The position numbers and the translations under genes were made by a program. DNA of 64,000 bases from Misgurnus anguillicaudatus (lineage: Eukaryota > Chordata > Actinopteri > Cypriniformes > Cobitidae): assembly GCF_027580225.2 (NCBI RefSeq), contig NC_073358.2, forward strand, positions 47,268,001 through 47,332,000. Reading direction: 5' to 3'. The notes beneath the pieces were generated by a model. It was not told the DNA's origin and did not search any database. It worked only from the letters and a program-made list of their open reading frames with translations. Of this stretch, positions 44,998 to 57,795 are shown piece by piece (the stretch's first letter is position 1; every line of letters starts with the position of its first letter).

Positions 44998-45310
44998 TAA
45001 TGGTGCATTCCCACCAGCCGCGATAGAGGCAGCAAAAACGCGCTATTCACGCGTAGTTGGATGCTTGAACATTTGAGTTCACTCGCTTCATTCACACGGA
45101 AATTCGCGTCATGGGAGGGGCTTCTGCGACTCCGCAGAAACTTTCCCCATCCACTCGCTTCCTATAATCACGTCACTACTACAGCAATGTCTGATTGGTT
45201 AATGCGGCGCAGAAATCCGCAGAAGTTCAGATTTTTCAACTTGCACGTTTCCAGCGGCAATGCTAAATTCGTGCTAAACGCGCCATCCGAGCCCGAGCGT
45301 GCTTTTGTCA
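44998..45310. mobile_element. family A element, partial
   Basis: Shares CACGTCACTACTACAGCAA-type and GATTGGTTAATGCGGCGC words with positions 10-60 and 20700-20720. Starts TGGTGCATTCCCACCAGCCG; the right end is not clear. Confidence 0.55.
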
Positions 45311-45539
45311 TTAAGATGTGATTGCTTTAAAGAAAACATAAAGTAAAGTGCTCTCTTAACACTGGTGCCCATCATAATGTTAAGTCTGTGTTTTTTATTC
45401 TTAGTTGTTTGGTACGATAACACACAGCCCTCTCACATGCCATCATATTGCTTAGTTGATCTGTCTCATGTGCAGCTCAGACAATAACGTAACCCTGCTG
45501 TGCGCATCAGAAGGTTTTTATGAAGGCAGATAAAGGTGA

Positions 45540-46840
45540 GTGGTCGCGCAATTGACGTCTCTCCTTTTAAATCGCGCTTTGGCGCGATTTGTGATCACAC
45601 TTTGCTTTCTGCGCCTGAACCAAAGTGGACCAAGCTCGAGCCCACCTCTGCAAGCCGGCCAGGATGCGATTAACCAAACTAGGACTGAAACAACGATTAC
45701 GATACATCGATTACGTAATTACACCGGAATTGCCAGAGTATGTTGAAACACTATGAAGTTCTCATACTTTCTGGACTTTAAGTTATATGGTAACATGAGC
45801 CACATGAAGTTTACAGCTCTGTTGTGTATCAGTTTCTTAGTTTATACAAGGTAAGTTTGTTTCCAAATAAACTGAAAATGTCCCACTGACCTTTATTTCT
45901 ATTTTGATTATATTGTTAACTTCTTAATAAACCAAAAACAAACATGTATACATTTCTTTTGTTCTCACTTTCTTTACTGTAGTTCCCTCTCACATTCCTG
46001 CCTAAAGGCTCATTATGCAGCTCAGTATGCAAGTCTTTTGTTTCCTCAGCTGTCAATCATTCCTTCTTGCATACGGCTCCTCTTAACAAAAAGTGTCTTA
46101 CAAATTCTAAATCAATATATTGTTTTATGTGAATGAGTATGCAGATTGATTTTCACATCATTTTAAAGAGAAAACTCTAGACTACTAGATAGTCTTGTAA
46201 AAAACATGTTACGAATGAGTTCTGTGGACATTTTTCTCTCAAAAATACAAACATGTACATACATGTTGCTCATAAAATTTTGTAGCCCAGTTTGTGCTGA
46301 ACGCAGTGTTATGAGACTTTTGCCATTATTATGTTTTAAAGCAACTGAAAAAAGACCAAATGTAAGAGCATGTCACAACCTCTGACAGTGTCCCAAAATG
46401 GTCGGACCCCAGAGGGTTAATATAAAAACAGGTTTCGCTCTTTATTTACTAAAAAGTTATAAAATAAGAAGTTACTGCCACACTGAGAGCGTGCACAGAA
46501 AGCCAGCTGGCAATGCAGAGTTCCTAACTAATGTATTTTTTGCGAATATGTGCTCAGATATTACAGAAGCTCGTCTTGTTAGGTATTCCTATTCCAAGTC
46601 AGTAAGCGAGTGGAAACTAAAGTCTAAAATGTTTAATACACAGGGGTATGTGTTTGTTTAATAAACCTAGCTATATAACTAAACTAGCTGGCATTTAATA
46701 GAAACTGTTGTTACCATGGTAATTTTTTGTCTCAGGCAGTCGCACACATACAGTTTTGTAACTGTAATAACTCCAACACACAAACACATACATACTTTGT
46801 TTGGTCTAATATTTGGCTGTGCTGTGATACTGGGGCTCTT
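45540..46840 (+). other. ksr2 intron 4, mostly unclassified
   Basis: Contains a small palindrome CGCGCTTTGGCGCG at 45573 and AACGATTACGATACATCG, possibly a hAT end. The remainder is AT-rich without exon features. Confidence 0.35.
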
Positions 46841-46849
46841 ATCTTGAGC

Positions 46850-47110
46850 ATAAAACCTTGTTAAGTGGAGAAATGATATTAGCCGTGCTCCTCTCCTTCA
46901 CCTCTGTGCCACATTCTTCTGTTGGTCCTGCAGAGCACAGCTGCAAATAATGAGCAATGTTTAATGGAGACTAAGTATACCTGTTCCTATCTATTAGTGC
47001 TGGTCTTGCTGAGGAGAGAGACAACAGCAGATGTTACGCACTCCTTTAGTGTCACATAACCCCACTGCTGACCATCAATATGCAGTCTGGTCCACATTGC
47101 TGCTTTTTCT
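46850..47110. promoter_or_regulatory. candidate conserved non-coding element 5
   Basis: Unique, moderate-GC stretch with CTGCAAATAATGAGCAATG, GACAACAGCAGATGTTACG and GACCATCAATATGCAG. No repeat match; conservation inferred only. Confidence 0.3.
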
Positions 47111-47319
47111 GGCCAAGAAGTGCACTCGGATGTTCCCCTTTCATTGTTAAGGAGGTTTGATGGAGTTCTCAGTTGTGTTCGATTTAAGCCTAAACTTGGT
47201 CTCAGAAGATTCTCCTTAAATTGCTTTGGAGAAATGAAAACAGAAACAAAAGAGGAATTTGTTCAAATGCATTGTGAGAATGAAACTGCAATTAATATAG
47301 AATTTATAATTTAATTTTG

Positions 47320-48780
47320 TGTCATGCTAATTTTTAGCTTGATTTAAATATTTTCAACTTGCGCAAAGACGTGTTTGAGGTGAATATTGCGTGTTTTCAA
47401 GGCAATAATTCGTCTATTTCTTCTATTTGTGTCTTTGCATTGACTTTGTATGTAATCTACTTGTGCAAATTGTTGAATTTGCGTTTGGTGTGTACACCCC
47501 ATTATGCTGTGTACAAACCAAACGTGAAGCATTGCGTTCCTTGCTCTAGATTACTTCTGGGATTTAACTTTGTATCATGCGATTTTTTTCGCTTGAGTTA
47601 AATATTTTAAATTTGTGCGAAGATGTGTTTGAGGCGAATATTGGCAATAATGCCGCCCATTTTGCGTCATTCGAATCGCCCCGTGCAAGTTCGCGTCGAT
47701 TTGCGTTTTTACACGAGTTTTGTATGTAATCTACTTGTGCAAATCGTTGAATTTGCATCTGGTGTGTATGTCCCATTATGCTGCATACACACCAAATGCG
47801 AAGCATTGTGTTCCACGCTCTAGACTACTCACGGGATTTAACTTTGTGTCATGCAAATTTTTAGCTTGAGTTAAATATTTTCCACGAAGGCGTGTTTAAG
47901 GTGAATATTGAATTTTTTTGCGACAATCACGCCACCCATTTCGTGTCATTCGCATCGCCCCATGCAAGTTCGTGTCTATTTGCGTCTTTGCATTGACTTT
48001 GTATGTAATTTATTCGTGCAAATCGGTGAATTTGCATTTGGTGTGTTTGCCCCATTATGCTGCATACACACCAAATACGAAGCATTGCGTTCCTTACTCT
48101 AGATAACTTGTGGAATTTAGCTTTGTGTCAAACGATTTTTTTCGCTTGAGTTAAATATTTTAAACTTGTGCGAAGACGTGTTTGAGGCGAATATTGCGTG
48201 TTTTTGTGGCAATCACGCCGCCCATTTTGGGTCATTCGCATCGCCCCGGGAACGTTCGCGTCTATTTGCGTCTTTGCATTGACTTTGTATGTAGTCTACT
48301 CGTGCAAATTGTTGAATTTGGGCTTGTTGAATATGCCCAATTATGCTGCGTACACACCAAATGTGAAGCATTGCGTCCTTCACTCTAGATTACTTGCGGG
48401 ATTTAATTTTGTGTCATGCAAATTTTTAGCTTGAGTTAAATATTTTAAACTTGTGCGAAGACGTGTTTGAGGCGAATATTGCGTGTTTTTGTGGCAATCA
48501 CGCCGCCCATTTTGCGTCATTCGCATCGCCCCGGGAACGTTCGCGTCTATTTGCGTCTTTGCATTGACTTTGTATGTAGTCTACTCGTGCAAATCGTTGA
48601 ATTTGGGCTTGTTGTATACGCCCAATTATGCTGCGTACACACCAAATGTAAAGCATTGCGTTCTTCGCTCTAGATTACTTGCGGGATTTAATTTTGTGTC
48701 ATGCAAATTTTTAGCTTGAGGTAAATATTTTTAACTTGCGCAAAGACATGTTTGGCTAATATTGTGTGTTTTTGCGTCAT
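47320..48780. repeat. MITE-derived satellite, ~280-bp units in tandem
   Basis: Unit starts (TTATGCTG...ACACCAAA) at 47502, 47776, 48055, 48341 and 48626, spacing 274, 279, 286 and 285 bp. A partial unit precedes them and the last is truncated. Each unit ends in TTTGGTGTGTAC-type sequence, inverted to its own start, so each unit is itself a TIR element. Many short shadow ORFs repeat with this period. Confidence 0.88.
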
Positions 48781-50987
48781 TTTGCGCGCTCGTGTGAGGG
48801 GAAGTGACGTCTCAATTCTCAGTTTGATCGAGGGCCAAGGTGTAGGGCAGGGGTCGGCAACAGGCGGCCCGCGGGCCAAAAGTGGCCCGCCAGCAATATT
48901 TTCTGGCCCGCCGGATTAATTTGAAGTCCGTTTTAAAAAAAAAATTTAATCTGACTTTTTTATTTTACAATAACGGTTTACAAAAATGGCCCCGTGAATC
49001 ATTCCTTCATTCGTTTTTTCAAATCAAAGCCAAAAAGAAAATAAAGAAAAACGACTTGTTTTTCTATTATTTATTTCCTGAACTAAAATCAAACGACTCG
49101 TTTTCTGAATGTGCGCTCAGATCAAAAATAAAAAAATTAATGAAAACGGGTTCGGACAAATTTTAATTTAACACCTTAGCAGACATATACCAATGAAATA
49201 AATTTAAACAGATCAGGTACTAACAGATTACATTTTAATAAGGGTTTTAATAAGGGTTTGAATAGCAACCATGCTTTCCTGTAAGTCTCATTCGCTTACA
49301 GTCCGACTTTTGAACTTTTTTCATTATTATTTATTCGCGTATAACACACTGACAAATAGCAAGAATGTCCTGAAAAAAATGCGTATAATAGCTATCTTAA
49401 CGGGCCGCTTTTTCTCGTTCTCTTTCTCTACCAGCGCATCCGCGATCATAACTGTCATTAGAGCTTGAGCATACTTCTAAAACACAATCGATCAAATAAT
49501 TGCAGAGGTATGACTTCATGAATCATTTGCAAATTTACCTCGTAAATCATGTCAATTCATCACGCGTGAAGACGTTAAACTCCGTGACATTGCAAATTAC
49601 TGAAAAGTAATTGCTGGCTTTTAGAAACCACTACAAAATATGATAAAAATAAACTCTTTTACTGCAATAATATTTTAACTAATACACTTTTAAAGTAGAT
49701 TTGAAAGGAATACTGTTGTTTTCTGCTACTTGAACTTGGGGCTCGAGCCCGACCTAAGGTTCGACCTGCCTTCGAAAACAGCAAGTCAAGTTCGTTTACC
49801 GTTAATTATTAAGACTAAATGGGCAGGTAAATTCGTTAAAAAAATGAAAGTAATCTGCCAAAATATGGTTTTACATGTCTATTAAAATAAAGCCATTATT
49901 AATTTTCCTAACGCATGGTTCTTTGATCTTTACCTCCGTTTAAAACGTTATAAATTTGGCAAAGGAGGATGTTCAGCAATTTGAACAGCAACTCCGCAAC
50001 CAACTCGGTTTATGATGGTGAGAAATTTGAGTGAGAGGCTTTGTCCTATTTAATTTATTATTTATATTTCATTATAAATACAATGAATACAATGTTAAAA
50101 TAATATTTTTATTGGCACGAACACAATTTTTGTATAACATTTAAAATTATCTGTCTCTTTTCGTTAGAGACATTTGAATGTGAGATTCTGGAAACGAAAT
50201 GTGACGTTAAGTTTTGCGGACCCGTCAGGTCGGGAAATAAAGCGGGTGAACACAAAGTGTATGAATGTATGAATAGAACCTTGTCGGAGCTGGACAAAAA
50301 ACAGTCCAGCGGAGACCTCCTTAAACCTTAGGTGTGTATGTGTGTGTCCCGGATAAATATTAATAAAAGGAATAGTTCAAAAGTCGGACTGTAAAAGTAT
50401 TTCATGAGAGCATAAATGCCTGTAATATTACCACTATAGTACTTGATCTGTTTAAAATGATTTCATTGATATATTATGCCTATAAAGGAGTTAAATAAAA
50501 AAATGTCTAATCCAGTAATTAATTTTTTTATCTGAGCACACAACCAGAAAACCCGTGGTGGTTAATTTTTTCATTTTTGTTTTTAATTTGAAAAAAAAAA
50601 ACGATCGAACGAATGATACACAGACCCATTACCATGTTTTTAGCTATTTTTAATGCCGTCTTTCGTCTTTTAAATAGGAAATAAAGACAATGTTTCTTAA
50701 CAAAAGATCAGATAGCATTTACTAGGCTAATTCAAAATTAGACGTAAGTGTGCCAACAACAGTTGGCCCGCCATCTACTGGCTAAAAAAAATATTGGCCC
50801 GCGGCCAAAGTTACTTGCCGACCCCTGGTGTAGGGATACATAGCCCTTGAAACGAAGTGTGATAAGGACCACGCTTGAAAGAGAGGGGTACGTAGGAGTT
50901 TCTCAGGAGAGCAGGCATCAAGATTTTTTATGGCTGAACGTCGAACTGTCAAGAAGTCGCACAAATGAAAGTAACGTTATTTTACAA
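48781..50987. mobile_element. MITE flank carrying the 1.98-kb hAT insertion
   Basis: GACGTCTCAATTCTCAG to 48839 and ATAGCCCTTGAAACGAAG after 50836 are the two halves of one sequence, split by the hAT at 48848-50827. The satellite family resumes at 50988. Confidence 0.6.
48848..50827. mobile_element. hAT element, 1980 bp, non-coding
   Basis: CAGGGGTCGGCAA inverted ends with an inner GGCCCGCGGGCC, flanked by a perfect 8-bp duplication GTGTAGGG (48840-48847, 50828-50835). Sub-terminal regions are also inverted (AGTCCGACTTTTGAAC near 49300, AAAAGTCGGACTG near 50379). No recognisable transposase. Confidence 0.9.
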
Positions 50988-51095
50988 TTATGCTGCTTAC
51001 ACACCAAATGTGAAGCATTGTGTTCCTTGCACTAGATTACTTGCGGGATTTAACTTTGTGTCATGCAATCTTTTTGCTTGAGTTAAATATTTTCA
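50988..51095. repeat. single partial unit of the 280-bp satellite family
   Basis: TTATGCTGCTTACACACC through TTGCTTGAGTTAAATATTTT, matching the first ~105 bp of units at 47502-48626. Confidence 0.8.
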
Positions 51096-51304
51096 AAAAA
51101 GACATTTATACAGGTTTGTAACAACATGAGAGGGAGTAAATGATGACAATGATTTTTTAGCTCCTTAGACAAAACATCTTTCTCAAGTTTCATTTCATTT
51201 ATTTATTGGTTAATTGTTTGGTCCTTGATGTACATTTTCTTCCCCTTTCACCTGCTTTGTCTTTTTTCAAAACCATCACTCACCCCTCCACACGCATGCA
51301 CACT

Positions 51305-51307
<3 letters not shown>

Positions 51308-51382
<75 letters not shown>
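51308..51382. repeat. CA dinucleotide microsatellite
   Basis: Uninterrupted CA units; the Thr-His ORF across it is spurious. Confidence 0.9.
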
Positions 51383-51384
<2 letters not shown>

Positions 51385-51840
51385 CATTGATTTAAGGGGA
51401 CAATTCCAGAGAATACACACACACACAAATAAACATGCTATCATATCCGCACACACTCCTGCCTTCTGTATTCGAACCCTTACATGTCACCACTGTCAGT
51501 GACAGCATTGCCACACACAAACTTTGACAGCTCTACAAAAACAGCACAATTACAGTAGCTTCTTCAGTTACCATTCAAGTAACGTTATTTTTCTCTGTTA
51601 GGAGATATGATTTATGTTATTGGTTTGCAAATGAGAGCCCCAGTGCCCGTCTTATTTCATTATATGAGATTATTCGGCAAAACGCCTACTGTTACTGTAG
51701 AGAATAATCTGACTGTGAATAGAGGATGACAGAATGTTCATTTTTGGTTTTGAGAATCCCTTAAATTTAAAGCCTCACTGAAGCTAGTTAAAGAGCACCT
51801 ATTTTGTTGCCAAAAACAACGTTATTTTGTGTATTTGGTA

Positions 51841-52888
51841 TAGGGCTGCAACGATTCATTGACGTTGTCGACAAAAATCGATAATAAAAATAGTCAACAA
51901 TGAATTTCATTGTCGAAGTTGTCGCCAGACATGTTTGTTTCGACCGAGTGAGGCATCTCTCTTCATTACAATCTCTGCCGAGAGTCGCACATGCGCATTA
52001 GCTTCTCTGCTGAGCAATAACATACAGAAATGGCGGCGTCCAACACAGTAGCTGCACGTACCAAAAAATCAAAAGGAGCATTTTAGCCTGAATACGGCGA
52101 ATAAAAAGATTACCTGCATTGTTTGCAAAGCAGTCCTTGCGTATCACGACAGCACCTCGGTGATGCCTGAACATTTAAAGAGAAAGCATGTCGAACAGTT
52201 GAATGAAACGGAGTTTACTCACCTTGGTAAGATTTAAATAACATGGAAGCCAATACATTTTGTTTTGGATGTACATTGTACATTTTATAAGCGTATTTTC
52301 GGTTTAAAAAAAAGGAATTAACGTTATGCCCGACTGTGCATGACAAAAGTATTTTTAATTAAATGCATGCAGTCTGAAGAAGAGAGCCACCATGGACCCC
52401 TTTCTGCAAAAGAAGCAGACGTTCTTTTGCAACAGATTGACCACTAAATGTATCTCACAAAATGCACTTAATATTTTTGTTAACTGTTTTATTGCTGCTA
52501 ATGTGCCTGCCCCTGTTTTACAGGAAGAAAATGTTTACTTGATTTTAATTTATTTTTTCTTATGTGCCTTTCCTTTATAAAAATGACAGAGTTTCTTTAT
52601 TTATGCATTTATGTCTATAGTGACCGAGCACTGTGCCTAATTGATTTTAGACAGGGCATTTTTATTTACTTTTAGTATGAATCGGCCTATCAGCAGCAAA
52701 GTTCAATAAAATATGCATTTTTCATTGAAGTACCCCCTTCTTTCTTGTGTTTACTATCATTTTCCACAGAATTAAAACAATCTCATGCTAAATTTGAGAA
52801 AAATGTAATAATTATTCGATTAGTCGACTAATAGTTTCAAAAGTCGGTGACTAGTCGACTATTAAAATAGTCGTTAGTTGCAGCCCTA
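51841..52888 (+). mobile_element. hAT element, 1048 bp, with BED-finger remnant
   Basis: Inverted ends TAGGGCTGCAAC, flanked by a perfect 8-bp duplication ATTTGGTA (51833-51840, 52889-52896). It carries the start of a BED-type transposase and lacks the catalytic region. Confidence 0.92.
52030..52227 (+). pseudogene. BED zinc-finger fragment of a hAT transposase
   Basis: Starts MAASNTVAARTKKSK; then, after a frame change, ITCIVCKAVLAYHDSTSVMP and EHLKRKH give a C-x2-C...H-x4-H BED finger. Stops and frameshifts disrupt it, and it ends near a GGTAAG donor. BED fingers bind hAT ends. Confidence 0.75.
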
Positions 52889-53078
52889 ATTTGGTATAAT
52901 ACAATGTGTCCGCGTGTTTCAAAAAAACATTATTTTCCACATTTTTGTTGCTCCAGATATTCCTGCCTTCCTCAATGCTCTAATTTGTTACAAAGCTCGC
53001 CTATCTGAAAAGCGCTGTGTCCCTGATTGGTCGGCTTACCAGTATTTTGTGATTTGCCTGAATACCTCTAACATTAGT

Positions 53079-53731
53079 AGGGCCCTACCATTTCCACGAT
53101 CACGGAATTGAGGAATTGCCAAATTAACACAGAATCTAGTGTTAACGCGGAATTTTCGCAGAATTTTACATATTTTGAATAAAATTCGTTTTTTGTGGGA
53201 GAAGAACGTATGTCCAAACTCTGCTTTCGTCAGCGAAAAGATTAATAAATTCAACACCAAGCACTCAGTTCCGAGCATTTCCCATATGATTTTATGTGAC
53301 CGGAGAAGTGTTATTTTGTAAGTTTTGTCAACATTTCGTTGACTGGGAGTGCAAAGACACATGCACTCTCTCATCTACGTCTCTTTCACTGCACCTGTCT
53401 AACGTGCATGCGCTCTCGCATCTGTCCGAAGTCCGAACACAAATCCTCATGTATTTGTTCAGTTTTATTTGTTTCAAGCGAGCTGAGGCAAACTATCCCT
53501 CGCGTTTAAAATATAATCATCTGCACCTTATGCTGTCCGAAGTCAGATAACTAAGTAATAATCCTGTGAATGTTTGTAAAGTTATATGCATTTTAAGCGA
53601 TTGTGTTTAAAATATGGATCGCGTTCCGCTGGACTGATGTGTTTAAGGCACTTCTAAAGGCACCACTGCTTTGACACGTGTGGCCTTCTGCAACAACACT
53701 AAACAATGCATTGAATTGAGTAAAATGTTTA

Positions 53732-53777
<46 letters not shown>

Positions 53778-54088
53778 AATGCATGTTTTTACAGTCATTA
53801 AGTAATCGTGTTATTCCGTTTTCCATAATCGAGCAGCCCTACCGCAAACAGGGAATGTAAAAAATGTTACCTCAATACATTTAAGGTCATTCCTATTGTA
53901 TTTGTGTACATTGTATCATTACCATTAAAGGCACACTCTTTTAATGACTAAAATAACAGTAAATGGTAAGAAAAATAATTGCCAAAAATTTTAACGGACA
54001 AAACGGAATCTGCAAAAATTAAAATGGACAAAACGGGAAAAAAATAAAACGGAATTTGGGAAAAATAAAACGTATTTTATAGGGCCCT
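53079..54088. mobile_element. hAT element, 1010 bp, AGGGCCCTA ends
   Basis: AGGGCCCTACC at the left and TAGGGCCCT at the right are inverted, with a perfect 8-bp duplication ACATTAGT (53071-53078, 54089-54096). An internal peptide stretch KINKFNTKHSVPSISHM and FCKFCQHFVDWECKDTC hints at a degraded BED/CGGBP1-type finger. A TG run lies at 53735-53774. Confidence 0.88.
53735..53774. repeat. TG microsatellite inside the hAT
   Basis: About 40 bp of TG units. Confidence 0.85.
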
Positions 54089-54519
54089 ACATTAGTTGGA
54101 AATGTGACGCTCCTTATCATGTTTAGAAGATCAGCTCACAATGCAGTACTCACAGGAGTTAGTATCGTCTTTACTACCTTATCAATACAAACCAAATCTG
54201 ATTCAGAAAATGCAGAAGACCAAGCTGATCGATCAACTTTGCCAACGCGATGCTACATCATCGACAGCCGTCAAAGGACTGTTCCAATGTCGAGGATCCT
54301 TGGATTTTGAGTCTTTCTTTCGAGAAATATCCCATATACAGGAAAGGATGCATATGTGTAGCCTTTGTGCTCTCAAATTACCCACAATCCTATGCGCGCA
54401 GCGCTGAAAGCACACCTTTTACTAACGTAATGACGCAATGACGTGCACTTGCTAGCCTGTTCCATTTACGTGTTCTCCGAATGCTAAAGAGGAGCCCCGC
54501 CTAGCCTCTGTAGAAAGCA

Positions 54520-55145
54520 TAGACTGTAAATAAAGATGGACGACGCCCATTTGCTCTCTTTCATTGGTGAAAAGTAAAGGCATCAGTGTCCCGATACGGC
54601 GCTGACATTTTGGGTCTTGAGTCTGCGCAGTAGCGATTTCGGGACCAGTCTTGCGCAGTGGTGAGCAGGAAGTAAAGCCGCGAAAGCAAGGCCCCGCCCT
54701 CGCTCTTGCAAAATGCGCATATAACAGCTGTCAATCATGATGTAACACCACCGTTTTTATAGCATTAAATAACTAACTAAAAACAAACTTATTTTAATAA
54801 CAAACACTTGAATTTACATCAGCGTGATAAAAACTAGAGTAAATGACAGAAAAAAGCTTCGGAAAAAAGATAATTGAAGAGTAAATAAATTTTTTTGTTG
54901 GTCTCAAGTCCCATTGAATAACATGGCGAGGCGGGGTTTATGACCTATACTGGGACCAGTCACTGGGGGGGCAATCGAGACATTTTTGCTTCACTTTTCA
55001 GGGCTTGTGCGGCACGCTTGATAGGAAGTGACTTGTAAAGACCAGTTCTGTCTTTATTGATTGATGATTGGTTCTTTTTACTGGAAGGTGGGGCTTCCTT
55101 CACCAGAGCGGCCATATTGAGCGTTGTATTGTACCCTATAGTAAC
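54520..55145. repeat. interspersed element, TAGACTGTAAATAAAGATGG type
   Basis: Starts ATAGACTGTAAATAAAGATG and ends near GTATTGTACCCTATAGT. The part at 55050-55125 matches 17640-17720. Terminal repeats are not clear. Confidence 0.5.
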
Positions 55146-57390
55146 AGCAGGACTCAATCTTGAATAATCTTTTTGCAAGATCTCGTAATCTGAACGGTCT
55201 TGGTCTTTTTAGTTGTTATACAAGTTGCTGTTTAAAGTGACCGGGGATGTTGTGATTGTTTTTTGTGAATATTGCACTTGTTTATGATAATTAATGATAA
55301 TAAAATTCCACTAAGAGAGTATGCAAATGACTTCACTTTTGTTAAATGTCCCATCTGGATTTGAGTTATAATTAAATTTCCCATAAAAATAATCTTTCAC
55401 CTTCATTCACCTCCAGACGGATGCTCTGCTGAGAACATGCCTGTGTGTCTATGCTAAACGAAAACATTAAAATGTCAAATTTAATATATACGTTAAAACA
55501 AACATTAACTTTTTTGCGTTTTAACATTCTTGTCAGACCATGCACAATATTTTGAGGGAATCCTTATGCTATTTGTCATTTAATTCTCTTGCCATCCACC
55601 TGTTGACTGTCTTTATTTGTGTTTTATGTTTCTTCTCTAATGTTTTCTCCTTTCTCTTTTTCCCCGTCTTTCTCATTCATACACCCTCACCATCCTGGTT
55701 ATCCTTGCACAATGTGAAATGCTTTCTCTGACACACAGTGTCAGTATTTGTCATATCCGCAAACTAATGCAGTTTGGTTTGGAGAGCTACTGTATACATC
55801 ACTGTTCTCAGTGCTGAAACTGCGTAGTTCATTTATATCTGCACATTTTCAATTCAATATAAATGTTTAAGTTCCATAGGAGCTTATAAACTAAAATAGT
55901 GCATCACAAATCTCACAGAAAGCTTGCCAAAGGCGACAATTGCAAAGAAAACTCATATGTTAAAGATGTCAGTGAGGAAACAACCTTGAAATAAGACTTA
56001 GTGGGTGAGATAAAGAAATGTATGCAATGTATGCAAATGTACATACAAACATAAATGTGAGCCTATGTGAAATCATCAGGATAAAGTCTTATAATCTGAT
56101 TATGAGATTAGGAGCATTAAAGTTTGATTTTACATGATTATCGTACAATTACATCAGGTGCAAACGTTACAACTTACCCCATTAATTGTAACAAACAGAG
56201 AAATTTTTGTTTAAACACAAATATTTCAATAAAATTCTGTCTACTAAAGGTGGATATTGTTTATATATTTGCCTATAATAGATAGATATCCACACATTCA
56301 TCCATCCATGATCCTTCATCTAACCATCCTTGTATTATGCATCAATGAATATAAATAGATTTTTTGAAAGGGCAGCACAATTAAGACAAAAAAAAAGATA
56401 ATTGTGAGTTATTTCCTCTGATATTGTATTAACAGTTATCATTTTGATTAATAGTATTTTTTCATTTCATTATCATTGTATAGGCTACCTAAGGCTTTAT
56501 TGTAACACTGTGTAAAAATGTTTTCAGTCCCAGCTATCAGTTTAAAGGAGTTGCTGATGTGTTTCAAAATGATGTTCTGTTTTAGGTAACAAGAAAGTGA
56601 TTAAAATAATATAAGGTTGGATTTGGTGACTTACACACCCAACTCAGAAATCGAAAAAAACATAAGATGAAGAAATTTACTTTCATGCCTCCAAAACACT
56701 CTTTCTTCAATGTCTTAACCAAACCACATCAAAACTTTTCACAAATTCACAGGAGATCTTCTGACAGTACGAGAAAAAGAACAAATGCACAAATTGCTCG
56801 GCCATGTAGAAATATGTAACAATTAACCCTGCGTTAGTTTGTGCCTGCTCATCCCTTGTATTAATAGTTTATTTCACTATATTTTGTGTTAAAGTATGTA
56901 TTGTATCTCAGCAGAAAAATAATTCATGTGTTGGGTTAGTTTTTCCTTTAAGCAACTAATCCTTTATATTTGCTGTTCCATTAGATCTATTTGAAGAATT
57001 TCCCCTTTCTAGATCAAAGCTTAGTAAACGTCCTCTTTCACTAGGCAGTGAAAGGCAATTTTTCAACTTTAATTCAGACTGAAATCAGTTCCAATTTGTT
57101 TTTTTTATGTAACAGTTACAAGTGGTTTCTGTGAGTGATACATAAGCGAGCAAAGATAGGTGAAGTTTTAATGCACTGTGAATTTCTTTCATGTTCTTTA
57201 AACTAATAATGAGAAGTGACGTTCCTTTGAATGTTGCTTTTAGAGTTACTGAATTATAAACCAATTCATAATTTTCTAATATTTAAAAAAAATAAGCACT
57301 AATATTACTCTGTTTATGCATAACTAATGCAGTTTTATTTTCAAAGGTTGTAAAAAATAAATCATTTTGCCAATCATTTTTAAATTCCCT
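55146..57390 (+). other. ksr2 intron 4, mostly unique AT-rich DNA
   Basis: About 2.2 kb with no recognised exon or repeat family. Confidence 0.4.
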
Positions 57391-57403
57391 TTTGTCTGTG
57401 TGC

Positions 57404-57747
57404 TAGAGGTCTTCACGGGTCCACTTAGATCCGAAAACCCGAGGTCCAACCTAGGTCTAAAAGTTTCACATGTGCCTCGGACACGGGTCAGGTACAATAA
57501 TATCGGCATTGGGTCTCAGGTAATTTAAAATGAATGTGTTTTTGATGAACGGACCAGAGAAGTCCCGAACTCTTTCGCGTGTGTGCGTAAATGTCCTTTT
57601 CAAACCTCTCATCTGTTTGCCAAGAACGCTTGCGACATTGTGTGGCTGGCGATAGGTTCATTTTCGTTGAATTTGAATTTTAAATGTACATTTTTGCGGT
57701 TACCTTGGTGTCGTCGGTACATTTCTTTGGACCCGAGAAGACCTCTA
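57404..57747. mobile_element. hAT MITE, 344 bp
   Basis: TAGAGGTCTTCACGGGTCC and its inverted partner (one mismatch) bound the element. The 8-bp duplication CTGTGTGC is perfect (57396-57403, 57748-57755). Confidence 0.92.
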
Positions 57748-57795
57748 CTGTGTGCCACTGCATTGACCTCTTCATTATAAGCCTATAGTACCCGA

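Noticed and set aside
47344..48719. Series of similar 60-80 codon ORFs suggesting a gene family
   Set aside because: They repeat with the 280-bp satellite period and lie in different frames and strands of the same MITE unit; not a protein family.
47320..48780. CRISPR-like array
   Set aside because: Units are ~280 bp, diverged, palindromic MITEs in a vertebrate intron; no short identical repeats with unique spacers.
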